From Desnuesiella massiliensis (GTDB lineage Bacteria > Bacillota > Clostridia > Clostridiales > Clostridiaceae): a DNA stretch of 64,000 bases. Below are positions 9,106-18,092 of this stretch, piece after piece. The first letter of the stretch is position 1. Every line of letters begins with the position of its first letter. The stretch lies in NCBI RefSeq assembly GCF_001403615.1, contig NZ_LN879456.1, forward strand, positions 930,001 to 994,000. The letters are read 5' to 3'. Position numbers and translations under genes: made by a program. The notes under the pieces are model-generated. The model was not told the origin of the DNA. It worked only from the letters and a program-made list of their open reading frames with translations, and made no database searches.

Positions 9106-9519
9106 TTACTTGGAAATTCTATCTAAATACCCTTGAAGGATATATGTAGCCGCTATTTTATCAACTATTTTTTTTCTTTTTGCTCTAGATAAATCCGCCT
9201 CTAGCATAGCCTTATGAGCTGCTACCGTAGTAAGCCTCTCATCCCACATTTCTACTTTTATATTTATAAACTCTTCAATTTTCTTGGAAAATTCTATAGC
9301 CTTCTCTCCTTGTGGCCCCAAAGTTCCATTCATATTTTTAGGTAATCCTACTAATATAGTATCTACACCATATTGTTCACATATTTTTTTAAGTTCTGAC
9401 AAATCTATTTCTTCATTTTTTCTCTTTATAGTTGTAACTCCTTGAGCTGTAAATCCTAATGGATCACTAATAGCAACTCCTATGGTTCTGTCTCCTACAT
9501 CTAAACCAAGTATTCTCAT
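9106..9519 (-). CDS. ruvX: RuvX/YqgF RNase H-fold protein (pre-16S rRNA nuclease / Holliday resolvase-like)
   Basis: 137 residues. The RNase H-like start RILGLDVGDRTIGVAISD carries the first catalytic Asp (residue 7), VDTILVGLPKNMNG the second motif, and DERLTTVAAHKAML with DKIAATYILQGYLD the last acidic residues. YqgF matures the 5' end of 16S rRNA in E. coli; the family was first predicted to be a Holliday-junction resolvase. It sits in the alaS-ireB-ruvX-DUF1292 order common in Firmicutes. Ribosome binding site TAGGAGAAG. Confidence 0.93.
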   Translation of the reverse strand: MRILGLDVGDRTIGVAISDPLGFTAQGVTTIKRKNEEIDLSELKKICEQYGVDTILVGLPKNMNGTLGPQGEKAIEFSKKIEEFINIKVEMWDERLTTVAAHKAMLEADLSRAKRKKIVDKIAATYILQGYLDRISK

Positions 9520-9560
9520 CTATCTTCTCCTAATATTAATTTTTGAAGATGTCTTAAATA

Positions 9561-9584
9561 AAAAGTGCCCCTTAGGGCACTTTT
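9561..9584 (-). terminator. Intrinsic terminator at the end of ireB
   Basis: AAAAGTGCCC pairs perfectly with GGGCACTTTT over a 4-base loop and is followed by a T-rich tract. The ireB stop codon starts in the outer stem. It separates ireB from ruvX, at least in part. Confidence 0.85.
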
Positions 9585-9841
9585 TATTTTATACCTAAAT
9601 AAGATTTTAAAACTTCTTCAAGTATTTCATCTCTTTCAAGTTTTCTTACTAAAGCCCTTGCGCCATTATAGTTTGTAATATACGTAGGGTCACCTGAAAT
9701 AAGATAGCCAACTAATTGATTAACAGGATTATAACCCTTTTCCTGAAGTGAGTCATAAACTTCTGTTAATATGGCTTTAGTTAGATCTTTTTTATCCCTA
9801 CTAAAATCAAATTGCATAGTATTTTCATTATTAATACCCAT
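9584..9841 (-). CDS. ireB: IreB family regulatory phosphoprotein
   Basis: 85 residues, the family's length (DUF965, YrzL). Typical block: GYNPVNQLVGYLISGDPTYI, then the helical ARALVRKLERDEILEEVLKSYL. In Enterococcus faecalis IreB is phosphorylated on N-terminal threonines by the PASTA kinase IreK and tunes cell-wall synthesis and cephalosporin resistance. Here the N-terminal half has T8, T21 and T26 as possible sites; which one counts is not visible. ATG 9841 must be the start because an in-frame stop lies about 20 bases upstream. The strong Shine-Dalgarno sequence is separated from it by a hairpin (own entry). Confidence 0.9.
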   Translation of the reverse strand: MGINNENTMQFDFSRDKKDLTKAILTEVYDSLQEKGYNPVNQLVGYLISGDPTYITNYNGARALVRKLERDEILEEVLKSYLGIK

Positions 9842-9846
9842 GTTAT

Positions 9847-9885
9847 GCTGCCTAAGCTTTTAAAGCTAAGCAGCTTCACCCCCTT
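9847..9885 (-). promoter_or_regulatory. Stem-loop between Shine-Dalgarno sequence and ireB start
   Basis: The only strong ribosome binding site for ireB is AAGGGGGTGA (9876-9885), about 35 bases before the ATG, too far for normal use. Between them GCTGC (outer) and AGCTT (inner) pair with AAGCT and GCAGC. If the stem-loop forms, about 28 bases are looped out and the effective spacing drops to about six bases. The next-best site next to the ATG is only AGGC. Confidence 0.55.
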
Positions 9886-10013
9886 ACACAGTATCCTATA
9901 TATTATTGTGAGTAATAGTCATATATTTGTATTATACACTAATATAAGAAGAGTTATGCAAATAAAATATTATATGTCTCTTTAATTATAAATCATATTC
10001 ATAAAAAAGTACA

Positions 10014-12653
10014 CTATTTAACTAAGTTTTCCACCACAACATATACGGCCTTTAAAGAATCCTGTACTTTTTCTGGCAATTTTCCTCCAGCTTGAGCCAT
10101 ATCTGGTCTTCCACCGCCGCCGCCGCCAGCAATAGATGCAGCTTCTTTAATAATCTTTCCGCAGTGTACCCCTTTTTCTACAGCATCTTTTGTAGCCATA
10201 GCCACAAAATTAACCTTCTCATTAGAAGTACTTGATAAAACTACTACTCCTTCTGTCATTTTGTCTCTAATCTTATCAGCTAAATCCCTTAAAGCATTTG
10301 CATCTAGCTCTTTTACATTAAAAGTAATAACCTTAACTCCTTTTATTTCTTTTACACTATTTAATATTTCTTCTTCAATGCCTTGAACTAATTTTGACTT
10401 TAACTCTGATATTTCCTTATCTTTTTCTTTTAATTCTAACATATTGCTTTGAATTTTGTTTAACAACTCTTTTTCATTACATTTTAATAAAGCTGCGCTA
10501 TCTTTTATAACCTTGTTTTTGTTTTCAAAATATTTAATAGCATTAAAACCTGTAACAGCTTCAATTCTTCTTATACCAGCAGCCACACCTGATTCAGAAA
10601 CTATTTTAAAGAGTCCAATCTGTCCTGAGCTCTTAACATGAGTTCCTCCACATAGTTCCTTGCTGAATTCTCCAACTGAAACCACTCTTACTTCATCCTT
10701 ATATTTATCATCAAATAAGGCTATAGCACCACTGTTTTTAGCTTCCTCAATACTCATAACCTCTGTATGAACTTCATATACTTCCATAACTTTTTCATTT
10801 ACAAGCTTTTCAATGTTCTCTAATTCCTCCTGGGTTAAAGCAGCGAAATGAGTAAAGTCAAATCTTAATCTTTCGCTATCCACATAAGAACCAGATTGAT
10901 TTACGTGATCTCCTAATATATCTTTCAAAGCTTCATGAAGCATATGAGTAGCCGTATGATTTTTGGCTATGTTGCTTCTTCTTTCTTTATCTACCTTTAA
11001 TGTTACCTTTTGATCTATTAAAACCTTGCCTTTTAAAACCTTAACGAAGTGTATTATTTTTCCATTTATGTTCTTTTTACAATCCATTACCTGAGCTTCA
11101 AAGCTTTCTCCTAGAATTGCTCCAGTATCTCCTACTTGACCTCCCATTTCTGCATAGAAAGGAGTTATATCGGTAACTATAATACCTTCTTCTCCCTCTC
11201 CTAATACAGAAACAAAATCTTCCTCTTTCGTTAATGCTTTAACGATTCCTTCACACTCTAGTTTATTGTATCCAATAAATTCAGTGCCTATATCTTTAGA
11301 GATTTTGTTGAGGATGCTGTCATCGCTGCCCATGTAGTTACTTTCTCCTCTTGCTTCTCTTGCTCTTTTTCTTTGCTTTTCCATTTCCTCCTTAAAGCTT
11401 TCAATATGAATTTTTAACCCTTTTTCCTCTAATATCTCTTCAGTTAATTCTAAAGGGAATCCATAAGTATCATATAGCTTAAAGGCTTTTTCACCGGATA
11501 ATACTTTTTCGCCTTTTTCTTCCACTTCCTCAATAAATTGCTTTAATATTTCTATACCTGAATCTATAGTTTCATTAAATCTCTCTTCTTCTAAAGCTAC
11601 AACTTTTTTGATATAATCTATTCTTTCTTTTAGCTCTGTATAGGCTTCACCATAGTTTTTTACTACCACGTCTACAATTTTACTTAGGAAGATTTCCTTA
11701 ATACCTAATAATCTCCCGTGCCTAGCAGCTCTTCTTAATAGTCTTCTTAACACATATCCTCTTCCTTCATTAGAAGGTAATACACCATCACATATTAAAA
11801 AGGTAACACTCTTAACATGATCTGCTATAATTCTTAGAGATACATCTGTTTTATTGTCTTCACCATACTTTATATTAGCTAATACTGCTACACTATCTAA
11901 TATGCTTTTTATGGTATCTATTTCAAATATATTTTTTGTTCCTTGCATTATTGTAGATATTCTCTCAAGTCCCATACCTGTATCTATATTAGGAAACTGA
12001 AGCCTGTTATAATTTCCATTCTCATCCTTATCAAACTGAGTAAAAACTAAGTTCCAAAATTCTACTACTCTATCTTCTTCTGAAGCTTTAACAAACTCTT
12101 CTGAAGAAGTTATTTTACCTTCTCCCCTGTCAAAATGTATTTCTGAACATGGTCCGCAAGGTCCTTGACCTATTTCCCAGAAATTATCATCCTTACCTAG
12201 TCTAAATATTCTGCTTGAGTCTATATCTGTAGTTTTAACCCAGATATCATAAGCCTCATCATCTTCTAGATAAATAGTAACATATAGTTTATCCTTTGAT
12301 ATTTTTAAAACCTCTGTTACAAACTCCCATGCCCAAGGAATAATTTCATTTTTAAAATAGTCTCCGAAAGAAAAGTTTCCTAGCATTTCGAAAAAAGTTG
12401 CATGCCTTGAGGTTTTACCTACATTCTCAATATCTCCTGTTCTTATACATTTTTGACAAGTAGTAATCCTTTTACTAGGCGGCGTCTTTAATCCTGTAAA
12501 GTAAGGCTTTAAAGGTGCCATTCCAGCATTTATTAGTAATAAGCTTTTATCATCCTTAGGTACTAAAGGAAAGCTCTCTAATCTCAAATGTGCTTTTGAT
12601 TCAAAAAATTTCAAATAAGCTTCTCTTATTTCATTTAATCCCATATGATTCAT
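10014..12653 (-). CDS. alaS: Alanyl-tRNA synthetase
   Basis: 879 residues from the chosen ATG. The open frame extends six codons further to a TTG, but that stretch is the ribosome binding site itself (GAGGAGG), so the ATG at 12653 is preferred. The class II core begins LNEIREAYLKFFESKAH; RLLRRAARHGRLLG and the editing domain with NHTATHMLHEAL and CGGTHVKSSGQIG (metal His and Cys residues) follow; the C-terminal C-Ala domain ends with SIAGGGGGGRPDMAQAGG. Charges tRNA-Ala and edits Ser/Gly mischarging. Controlled by the T-box leader directly upstream. Confidence 0.97.
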   Translation of the reverse strand: MNHMGLNEIREAYLKFFESKAHLRLESFPLVPKDDKSLLLINAGMAPLKPYFTGLKTPPSKRITTCQKCIRTGDIENVGKTSRHATFFEMLGNFSFGDYFKNEIIPWAWEFVTEVLKISKDKLYVTIYLEDDEAYDIWVKTTDIDSSRIFRLGKDDNFWEIGQGPCGPCSEIHFDRGEGKITSSEEFVKASEEDRVVEFWNLVFTQFDKDENGNYNRLQFPNIDTGMGLERISTIMQGTKNIFEIDTIKSILDSVAVLANIKYGEDNKTDVSLRIIADHVKSVTFLICDGVLPSNEGRGYVLRRLLRRAARHGRLLGIKEIFLSKIVDVVVKNYGEAYTELKERIDYIKKVVALEEERFNETIDSGIEILKQFIEEVEEKGEKVLSGEKAFKLYDTYGFPLELTEEILEEKGLKIHIESFKEEMEKQRKRAREARGESNYMGSDDSILNKISKDIGTEFIGYNKLECEGIVKALTKEEDFVSVLGEGEEGIIVTDITPFYAEMGGQVGDTGAILGESFEAQVMDCKKNINGKIIHFVKVLKGKVLIDQKVTLKVDKERRSNIAKNHTATHMLHEALKDILGDHVNQSGSYVDSERLRFDFTHFAALTQEELENIEKLVNEKVMEVYEVHTEVMSIEEAKNSGAIALFDDKYKDEVRVVSVGEFSKELCGGTHVKSSGQIGLFKIVSESGVAAGIRRIEAVTGFNAIKYFENKNKVIKDSAALLKCNEKELLNKIQSNMLELKEKDKEISELKSKLVQGIEEEILNSVKEIKGVKVITFNVKELDANALRDLADKIRDKMTEGVVVLSSTSNEKVNFVAMATKDAVEKGVHCGKIIKEAASIAGGGGGGRPDMAQAGGKLPEKVQDSLKAVYVVVENLVK

Positions 12654-12683
12654 AAATCTATTCCTCCTCAATATAATTATCTG

Positions 12684-12887
12684 AAAAATAAAAAGCCCTC
12701 ATCCCTAAAAGGGACGAAAGCAAACTTCCGCGGTACCACCCTAGTTATGTATAAATATACACCACTCTCGTAATATAGCTCCAAGACAGCTTCAGAATAT
12801 CTGCCAAGAAGTTTTCACCTTCCACTTCCTCTCTTTATGGCCTAATAAACCTACTCCTTCTTATCATTGCTTTCATATTAATATATA
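12684..12887 (-). promoter_or_regulatory. T-box riboswitch (tRNA-Ala) upstream of alaS
   Basis: The conserved T-box AGGGTGGTACCGCG is present on the minus strand. It is followed by an 11-bp terminator (GCTTTCGTCCC with GGGATGAGGGC, some G-U pairs) and a T run. Upstream are the stem I elements: AGTAGG box, AGAGAGG and GGTGAAA distal segments. A GCT alanine codon after TGAA (12788-12790) is the likely specifier. The antiterminator bulge TGGT fits an A discriminator base, as in tRNA-Ala. Uncharged tRNA-Ala should favour antitermination and alaS transcription. The specifier position is inferred from spacing, not modelled. Confidence 0.93.
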
Positions 12888-12893
12888 TAGGAA

Positions 12894-12922
12894 ATTATAT
12901 GTTATTATTATTTTCATGTCAA
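12894..12922 (-). promoter_or_regulatory. Consensus promoter of alaS
   Basis: Minus strand TTGACA, exactly 17 bases, TATAAT: both boxes match the vegetative sigma consensus perfectly. The start of transcription should fall near 12887, at the 5' edge of the T-box leader. Confidence 0.88.
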
Positions 12923-12930
12923 TATATAAA

Positions 12931-13941
12931 TTAGAATAGATAGTAGTTAATATCCTCATAAATAACTTTTATAACTACCCCCACAGGTACTGCTAATACC
13001 ATCCCTATAAATCCCCCTATTTTTCCTCCTAGTATTAAAAGTAAAATTATTATAAGAGGATGCATGGATATGCTATCGCCAATGATTTTAGGGGATATAA
13101 TATCTCCTTCTATCTGCTGAATTAAATATAAAAATAGAGTAACCCATATAGCTTTTTCATAGGATTGGGTCAAAGCAAGAAAAATTGAAGGTATTGCTCC
13201 AAACAAAGGTCCGAAATAAGGTATAATATTAAATACTGCATTTACTAAGGATAATAAAAATGGAAAATTAACCTTAAATATTGATAATATAACAAATGTA
13301 AGTACTCCTATAAGCAGACATAATATAAATTGACTTAATATATATCTACCCAGTATTTTATCTATGTTTTTTCCTACTTTTTTTATTATTTTTCGCTTTT
13401 CAACAGGAAGAAATAGTAGCAACTTATTACTGATGAGACTCCCTTCACTAAGAAAATAATAAGTTATTACTGGAATCACTGCCAAAGACATAATATTTTC
13501 TCCTAAGCTTATTATATTGTCAAAAAAGTTTGTAGAGATATCCATGACAAGTCTATTTAGCTTTTCATTTATTGATTCATAAATAAATATATATATCTTG
13601 TTATTAGATACATTAACTTTTTCATATATATTGTTTATTATATTTTCTATATCTTCAAAGGCTTTGCTTATATTCATACTTTCTCTAACCAAAGTGGGAA
13701 TCAATACAGAAAAACATAAAAGAAATATACCAATAGTACCTAAGATCAAAATTAATGACACCATTTTAATATTATATCCTTTATTTACAACTAAACGAAC
13801 TAAAGGTTTAAGAGCATAGGAAAGTATAAAAGATATTATAATTAAATAAATTACCTCTCTTAAAAATTCAAATTTTAAAAAAGCTATAAAGGCGATTGCA
13901 ATAGTTATTATAAATATTATTTTAATCTTTATATTCTTCAT
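12931..13941 (-). CDS. AI-2E family transporter-like membrane protein
   Basis: 336 residues from ATG 13941 (AGGTG 9 bases upstream; a GTG four codons earlier is possible). Roughly eight hydrophobic segments, with the family's central soluble region (about 90-150) and the conserved tail IIPYFGPLFGAIPSI then PLIIILLLILGGKIGGFIGMVLAVP. The family (UPF0118) was named after E. coli TqsA; several members are instead sodium/proton antiporters or of unknown substrate, so no substrate is assigned. It overlaps the end of the PRC-barrel gene by 20 bases in another frame, so the two are coupled. The protein ends just before the alaS promoter. Confidence 0.85.
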   Translation of the reverse strand: MKNIKIKIIFIITIAIAFIAFLKFEFLREVIYLIIISFILSYALKPLVRLVVNKGYNIKMVSLILILGTIGIFLLCFSVLIPTLVRESMNISKAFEDIENIINNIYEKVNVSNNKIYIFIYESINEKLNRLVMDISTNFFDNIISLGENIMSLAVIPVITYYFLSEGSLISNKLLLFLPVEKRKIIKKVGKNIDKILGRYILSQFILCLLIGVLTFVILSIFKVNFPFLLSLVNAVFNIIPYFGPLFGAIPSIFLALTQSYEKAIWVTLFLYLIQQIEGDIISPKIIGDSISMHPLIIILLLILGGKIGGFIGMVLAVPVGVVIKVIYEDINYYLF

Positions 13942-14434
13942 GTTTATCAACACCTATCAACTTTCGAGGAATGGTTCTAAAGTTTAAAACCTTGTTATCT
14001 TCACAGAATAAAATATCCTTTTCTCCTAAAATACAGTTCTTGATAAGAATAACTTCTTTTCCCCTTAATAATTTGCTTATTACTCCCGGACAAATTATTA
14101 GACCCTTAATAGAAAAATCCTTTATATCTATTATGAGGTCTTCTAACACTCCTATCATATCTCCTTTTTTATTAACTATATCCATGTGCTTTATACTACT
14201 AAATTTCACATAAGAACATTGTTTTTCTAGTTTTTTAACTAATATATTATCATTAAGTACTAATATATCTTCAATAAGTATTATTAAGTTTTTAGAAAAC
14301 ATATTATAGGAGGAAATAGAAAAGCCTTTTACATATCCTTCAGAAAAATCTAATAATATATCCTTTATAAAGCCTAGCTTTCTTCCTTTTTGATTTAACA
14401 CATCTACAAAAATGAAATCCTTAGTTCTATTCAT
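13922..14434 (-). CDS. PRC-barrel domain protein (two repeats)
   Basis: 170 residues. Two similar halves: FVDVLNQKGRKLGFIKDILLD near residue 10 and MDIVNKKGDMIGVLEDLIID near residue 83, each followed by a beta-rich stretch, which is the PRC-barrel pattern seen in the YlmC/YrrD type. No membrane segment or signal peptide. PRC barrels act as small binding modules; B. subtilis YrrD lies at a matching place near alaS/yrrI (an AI-2E family gene). Function unknown. It is co-transcribed with, and overlaps, the AI-2E family gene. Confidence 0.75.
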   Translation of the reverse strand: MNRTKDFIFVDVLNQKGRKLGFIKDILLDFSEGYVKGFSISSYNMFSKNLIILIEDILVLNDNILVKKLEKQCSYVKFSSIKHMDIVNKKGDMIGVLEDLIIDIKDFSIKGLIICPGVISKLLRGKEVILIKNCILGEKDILFCEDNKVLNFRTIPRKLIGVDKHEEYKD

Positions 14435-14484
14435 AAAATCACCAATAAAAATATTTTTATTTTTATTATCTACATAAACAAAAA

Positions 14485-14517
14485 AATAATACCTAAAATA
14501 AAATTTTAGGTATTATT
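14485..14517 (-). terminator. Intrinsic terminator after iscU
   Basis: A perfect 15-bp stem (AATAATACCTAAAAT with its complement) with a 3-base loop, followed by T6 on the minus strand. It ends the iscR-iscS-iscU unit. Confidence 0.88.
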
Positions 14518-14537
14518 ACTAATTTAAAACTATGTCT

Positions 14538-14963
14538 TTATTCCCCATGTACCTGATCATGAATATCATCATGTTCTTTGTAGTCCCAAGGTTCTAACCC
14601 TATAGATTCTCTATAGTTATTAATAGCTTTATGAATAGCTTCTTCCGCCAAAACTGAACAGTGCATTTTTACTGGTGGAAGGCCATCTAAAGCCTCAGCT
14701 ACAGCTTTATTTGTTAAGGACCAAGCTTCATCTAAAGTTCTTCCTTTTATAAGTTCAGTAGCCATGCTTGAAGATGCTATAGCAGAACCACAACCAAAGG
14801 TTTTAAATTTAACGTCTTTTATAACATTATCTTCAACCTTTAAATATATCTTCATTATATCTCCACATTTAGCGTTTCCAACTTCGCCAACTCCATTTGC
14901 ATCGGAAATTTCCCCTACATTCCTTGGGTTTCTAAAATGCTCCATTACCTTATCGCTATACAT
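14538..14963 (-). CDS. iscU: Fe-S cluster assembly scaffold (IscU/NifU-like)
   Basis: 141 residues. The three scaffold cysteines are at 33 (NAKCGD), 58 (FGCGSA) and 102 (MHCSVL), with the ligand-neighbour Asp35 after the first. The protein assembles a nascent Fe-S cluster from iron and the sulfur delivered by IscS. It lacks the LPPVK followed by Cys-rich extra domains of full NifU; LPPVKMHC is present as in IscU. Gene follows iscS by two bases, with its ribosome binding site AAGGGGAA inside the iscS end. Clostridial genomes often carry this Isc set without hscAB or fdx, as here. Confidence 0.94.
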   Translation of the reverse strand: MYSDKVMEHFRNPRNVGEISDANGVGEVGNAKCGDIMKIYLKVEDNVIKDVKFKTFGCGSAIASSSMATELIKGRTLDEAWSLTNKAVAEALDGLPPVKMHCSVLAEEAIHKAINNYRESIGLEPWDYKEHDDIHDQVHGE

Positions 14964-14965
14964 TA

Positions 14966-16150
14966 TTAATTTTCCCCTTTCTTAACGAAATCATCCCATA
15001 AAGGTGACATACTTCTCAATCTTTCAATTATTCCTGGTAATACTTCTAATACATAATTAACATCCTCTTCAGTAGTTCCATCTCCTATGGATAACCTTAA
15101 GGAGCCATGAGCTATTTCGTGGGTAAGGCCGATAGCTAATAATACATGTGAAGGGTCAAGTGCTCCTGATGTACAGGCACTTCCACTGGATGCGCAAATT
15201 CCTAAGTCATCAAGAGATAAAAGTATTCCTTCTCCCTCAATAAACCTAAAACATACATTTATGTTTCCAGAAAGCCTCTTTTCTCCCTTAGGGCCATTTA
15301 ACCTGGTATAAGGTATTTTCATTAAACCCTCTATTAGCTTTTCTCTAAAACTTACTAATCTGTTATTATGATCTTCCATATTCGTAAGAGCTAATTCTAC
15401 AGCTTTTCCTAAACCCACTATACCTGCTACATTTTCAGTACCTGCTCTTTTTGCTCTCTCTTGAGCTCCGCCATGTACTAGATTATCTATTTTTACCCCT
15501 CTTCTTATGTAAAGAGCTCCCACGCCTTTTGGTCCATATATCTTATGTGCTGCCAAGGATAACAAATCTATATTCATATCCTTCACGTCTATACAAACGT
15601 TTCCAAGAGCTTGAACTGCGTCAGTATGGAAAAGTACTCCTCTTTCCTTGCATATAGCCCCAATTTCTTTTATGGGTTGTATAGTTCCAATTTCATTGTT
15701 AGCAAACATTATGGAAACTAATATAGTTTTATCTGTAATAGCGCTTCTTAAGTCTTCTAAGTTTATAAATCCTTCCTCATTTACAGGTAAATATGTAACT
15801 TCAAAACCGTGCTTTTCTAAATACTCACAGGCATGTAATACAGCGTGATGTTCGATTTTAGTAGTTATAATATGATTTCCCTTACTTATATGTGAGAAAG
15901 CAATACCTTTAATTGCCCAGTTATCTGCTTCGGAGCCTCCCCCCGTAAAGAACACCTCACTTCTGTCACAGTTAAGAGCTTTAGCTACTCTATCTCTGCT
16001 GATATCAATAGCTTTTCTCGTTTCTCTTGATAAAGAATATATTGAAGAGGGGTTTCCAAAATGCTCAGTGAAATAAGGAAGCATCTCTTCTAACACCTCA
16101 GGCTTTGTATAGGTAGTTGCTGCATAATCCATATATACTCTTTTTTCCAT
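14966..16150 (-). CDS. iscS: Cysteine desulfurase (IscS/NifS)
   Basis: 394 residues. PLP-binding Lys203 is in SLAAHKIYGPKG; the persulfide-forming Cys326 is in SSGSACTSG, in a class I loop. HTDAVQ (about 175-180) gives the PLP-contacting Asp. It takes sulfur from cysteine, releasing alanine, and passes it to IscU and probably to tRNA thiolation. It lies between iscR and iscU with short gaps. The iscR stop overlaps its ribosome binding site (AAGGAGTGA). Confidence 0.96.
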   Translation of the reverse strand: MEKRVYMDYAATTYTKPEVLEEMLPYFTEHFGNPSSIYSLSRETRKAIDISRDRVAKALNCDRSEVFFTGGGSEADNWAIKGIAFSHISKGNHIITTKIEHHAVLHACEYLEKHGFEVTYLPVNEEGFINLEDLRSAITDKTILVSIMFANNEIGTIQPIKEIGAICKERGVLFHTDAVQALGNVCIDVKDMNIDLLSLAAHKIYGPKGVGALYIRRGVKIDNLVHGGAQERAKRAGTENVAGIVGLGKAVELALTNMEDHNNRLVSFREKLIEGLMKIPYTRLNGPKGEKRLSGNINVCFRFIEGEGILLSLDDLGICASSGSACTSGALDPSHVLLAIGLTHEIAHGSLRLSIGDGTTEEDVNYVLEVLPGIIERLRSMSPLWDDFVKKGEN

Positions 16151-16154
16151 GTTA

Positions 16155-16604
16155 TCACTCCTTATCTATACCTTTAATGATTTTTGATGATAAATTTATT
16201 CTATTATAGTCATCTAGCATATCTTGGAGCGTTACAGACTCCATGACACTGTCAATGCTATTTTTTATTTTTGCCCATAGTAATCTAGTAGCACAACAAT
16301 CCATGTTATTACAAGGTGTGCCTTCAACACATTCAGAGATTTCTATAGGTCCTTCTAAAACTTCCATAATATCTTTTACGGTAATTTCTTTTGGTGACCT
16401 GTTTAAAACATATCCTCCCTGAGCACCACGAACACTCTTAATTAAATTTGCCTTCCTTAAAGGGGCAAATAATTGCTCTAAATAATATTCAGATATAATC
16501 TGCCTTTCTGATATGCTTTTTATAGATACTGGTGTACCTCCATAATTAATAGCTAAGTCCAGCATAGCCTTCACACCGTATCTTCCTTTTGTTGATAATT
16601 TCAT
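16155..16604 (-). CDS. iscR: Rrf2-family Fe-S regulator (IscR-like)
   Basis: 149 residues. N-terminal winged helix KLSTKGRYGVKAMLDLA, then EYYLEQLFAPLRKANLIKSVRGAQGGYVL, the Rrf2 recognition region. Cys92, Cys98, Cys103 and Cys104 form the cluster-binding loop; the 92/98/104 spacing equals E. coli IscR. The expected role is to sense Fe-S status and repress its own operon. It is the first gene of iscR-iscS-iscU. CymR-type cysteine regulators belong to the same family but lack these cysteines, so IscR is the better call. Confidence 0.9.
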   Translation of the reverse strand: MKLSTKGRYGVKAMLDLAINYGGTPVSIKSISERQIISEYYLEQLFAPLRKANLIKSVRGAQGGYVLNRSPKEITVKDIMEVLEGPIEISECVEGTPCNNMDCCATRLLWAKIKNSIDSVMESVTLQDMLDDYNRINLSSKIIKGIDKE

Positions 16605-16654
16605 TTTCTTTCACTCCTATATAATGTTGAGTGTTTTACTATGTTTTCATGCTA

Positions 16655-16683
16655 ATTGTATCAAACCCGACTATAATTGTCAA
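16655..16683 (-). promoter_or_regulatory. Promoter of the iscRSU operon with possible IscR site
   Basis: Minus strand TTGACA, 17-base spacer, TACAAT, about 50 bases before the iscR start. The spacer holds ATAGTCGGGTTTGA, which resembles a half of the GTCGGGT-type sites described for clostridial Rrf2 regulators, so autoregulation is plausible. The second half is not clear. Confidence 0.7.
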
Positions 16684-16709
16684 CAATTAGACAAAGCTAT
16701 AATAAAACA

Positions 16710-17978
16710 CTATTGTTTTATTTTATTCCAATATTCAAAACTAGCTTGCTCTAACTTATTTTCACCAAATTCATAGTATTTTGAGCTCTTTATATTATCT
16801 GGAAGATACTGTTGTTTGATAAAATTATTTTTATAGTTATGAGGATATTTATACTCTATCCCTCTTCCTAGATTCTTTGCACCGGAGTAATGAGCATCTT
16901 TTAAATGAAGTGGTATATCCCCAACGTCCTTAGTATCTATCTCAATTAAGGCCTTATCAATAGCTTTAATTACAGAGTTAGATTTTGGAGAAGTAGCTAG
17001 TAAAATAGTTGCCTCCGCTAAAGGAATTCTCCCCTCAGGCAGTCCTAATTGCATAGCCGCATCTACACAACTTTTTACAATACTTATGGCATTAGGATAA
17101 GCAAGTCCTATGTCCTCTGCAGCTATGACCAAAAGTCTTCTGCAAATAGAAATTAAATCTCCTGCCTTAATAAGTCTTGCTAAATAATGTATAGAGGCAT
17201 CAGCATCACTTCCTCTTATAGACTTTTGAAAAGCGCTTAATATGTCATAATGACTATCTCCACTGATGTCATAATTCAATATTTTTGATTGTGAAGAGTC
17301 TTTAGCTACCTCTAGATCTATTACTATTTTATTTTCTTTATTTGGCATAGTAGAATAATAAGCTATTTCTAAGGTATTTAAAGCCTTTCTTAAATCTCCG
17401 TTTGCCACTTCACAAATATAACCTAAAGCCTCTTCCTGCATTATTATTTCTGTCTCATTATTATCCTTTTTAAGTATGTCTAAGGCTCTATTTATGCCAT
17501 CTTTTATGTTATCCTTTGCAAGAAGTTTAAATTCAAATATAGTAGATCTGCTTAATATAGCCTTGAATATGTAGTGATAAGGATTTTCTGTAGTACTAGA
17601 GATGAGAATTATCCTGCCATCCTCAATAAATTCTAATAGAGATTGCTGCTGCTTTTTATTAAAATTCTGAATCTCGTCTAAATATAGTACTACACCATTT
17701 ATCCCTTCAAAGGTGTTAAGATTATCTATTATATCCTGAATATCCTTAATACTGCAATTGGTAGCATTAAGCTTATAAAATTTTTTATTTGACTCCTTAG
17801 CAATTATATTAGCTACAGTGGTTTTACCAACTCCTGGCGGACCATAAAAAATCATGTTGCTTAGACTTCCACTTTTTATAATTCTATTTAAAATTTTATT
17901 ACTTCCTAAAATATGTTCTTGTCCTATAACCTCATCAATGGCTGTAGGCCTAATCCTATCTGCTAAAGGTTTTCTCAT
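16710..17978 (-). CDS. rarA: Replication-associated recombination protein RarA/MgsA (AAA+ ATPase)
   Basis: 422 residues. P-loop GPPGVGKTT (about 46-54), Walker B LYLDEIQNF (about 97-105), sensor ISSTTENP and the family-specific tail HLKDAHYSGAKNLGRG, YKYPHNY and QYLPDN. RarA is a clamp-loader-related ATPase that binds stalled forks and gaps. Good ribosome binding site AAGGAGGTG. Stands alone between the arc genes and iscR on the same strand. Confidence 0.95.
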   Translation of the reverse strand: MRKPLADRIRPTAIDEVIGQEHILGSNKILNRIIKSGSLSNMIFYGPPGVGKTTVANIIAKESNKKFYKLNATNCSIKDIQDIIDNLNTFEGINGVVLYLDEIQNFNKKQQQSLLEFIEDGRIILISSTTENPYHYIFKAILSRSTIFEFKLLAKDNIKDGINRALDILKKDNNETEIIMQEEALGYICEVANGDLRKALNTLEIAYYSTMPNKENKIVIDLEVAKDSSQSKILNYDISGDSHYDILSAFQKSIRGSDADASIHYLARLIKAGDLISICRRLLVIAAEDIGLAYPNAISIVKSCVDAAMQLGLPEGRIPLAEATILLATSPKSNSVIKAIDKALIEIDTKDVGDIPLHLKDAHYSGAKNLGRGIEYKYPHNYKNNFIKQQYLPDNIKSSKYYEFGENKLEQASFEYWNKIKQ

Positions 17979-18027
17979 ATAAACACCTCCTTGTAATACT
18001 TAAGAGTCTTAACCTATTTTACCAAAA

Positions 18028-18061
18028 AATAAGTTACCTTTATAGATAAAGATAACTTATT
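18028..18061 (-). terminator. Intrinsic terminator after arcC
   Basis: About 15 bp of stem (AATAAGTTATCTTTA with its partner, one G-U pair) followed by T6 on the minus strand. It ends the arcA-argF-arcC unit before rarA. Confidence 0.82.
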
Positions 18062-18092
18062 TTTTATATTATATGCAAATTTTAAATATAGC

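Noticed and set aside
12654..12671. Six-codon N-terminal extension of AlaS from a TTG
   Set aside because: The extension is the ribosome binding site GAGGAGG itself; ATG 12653 has correct spacing.
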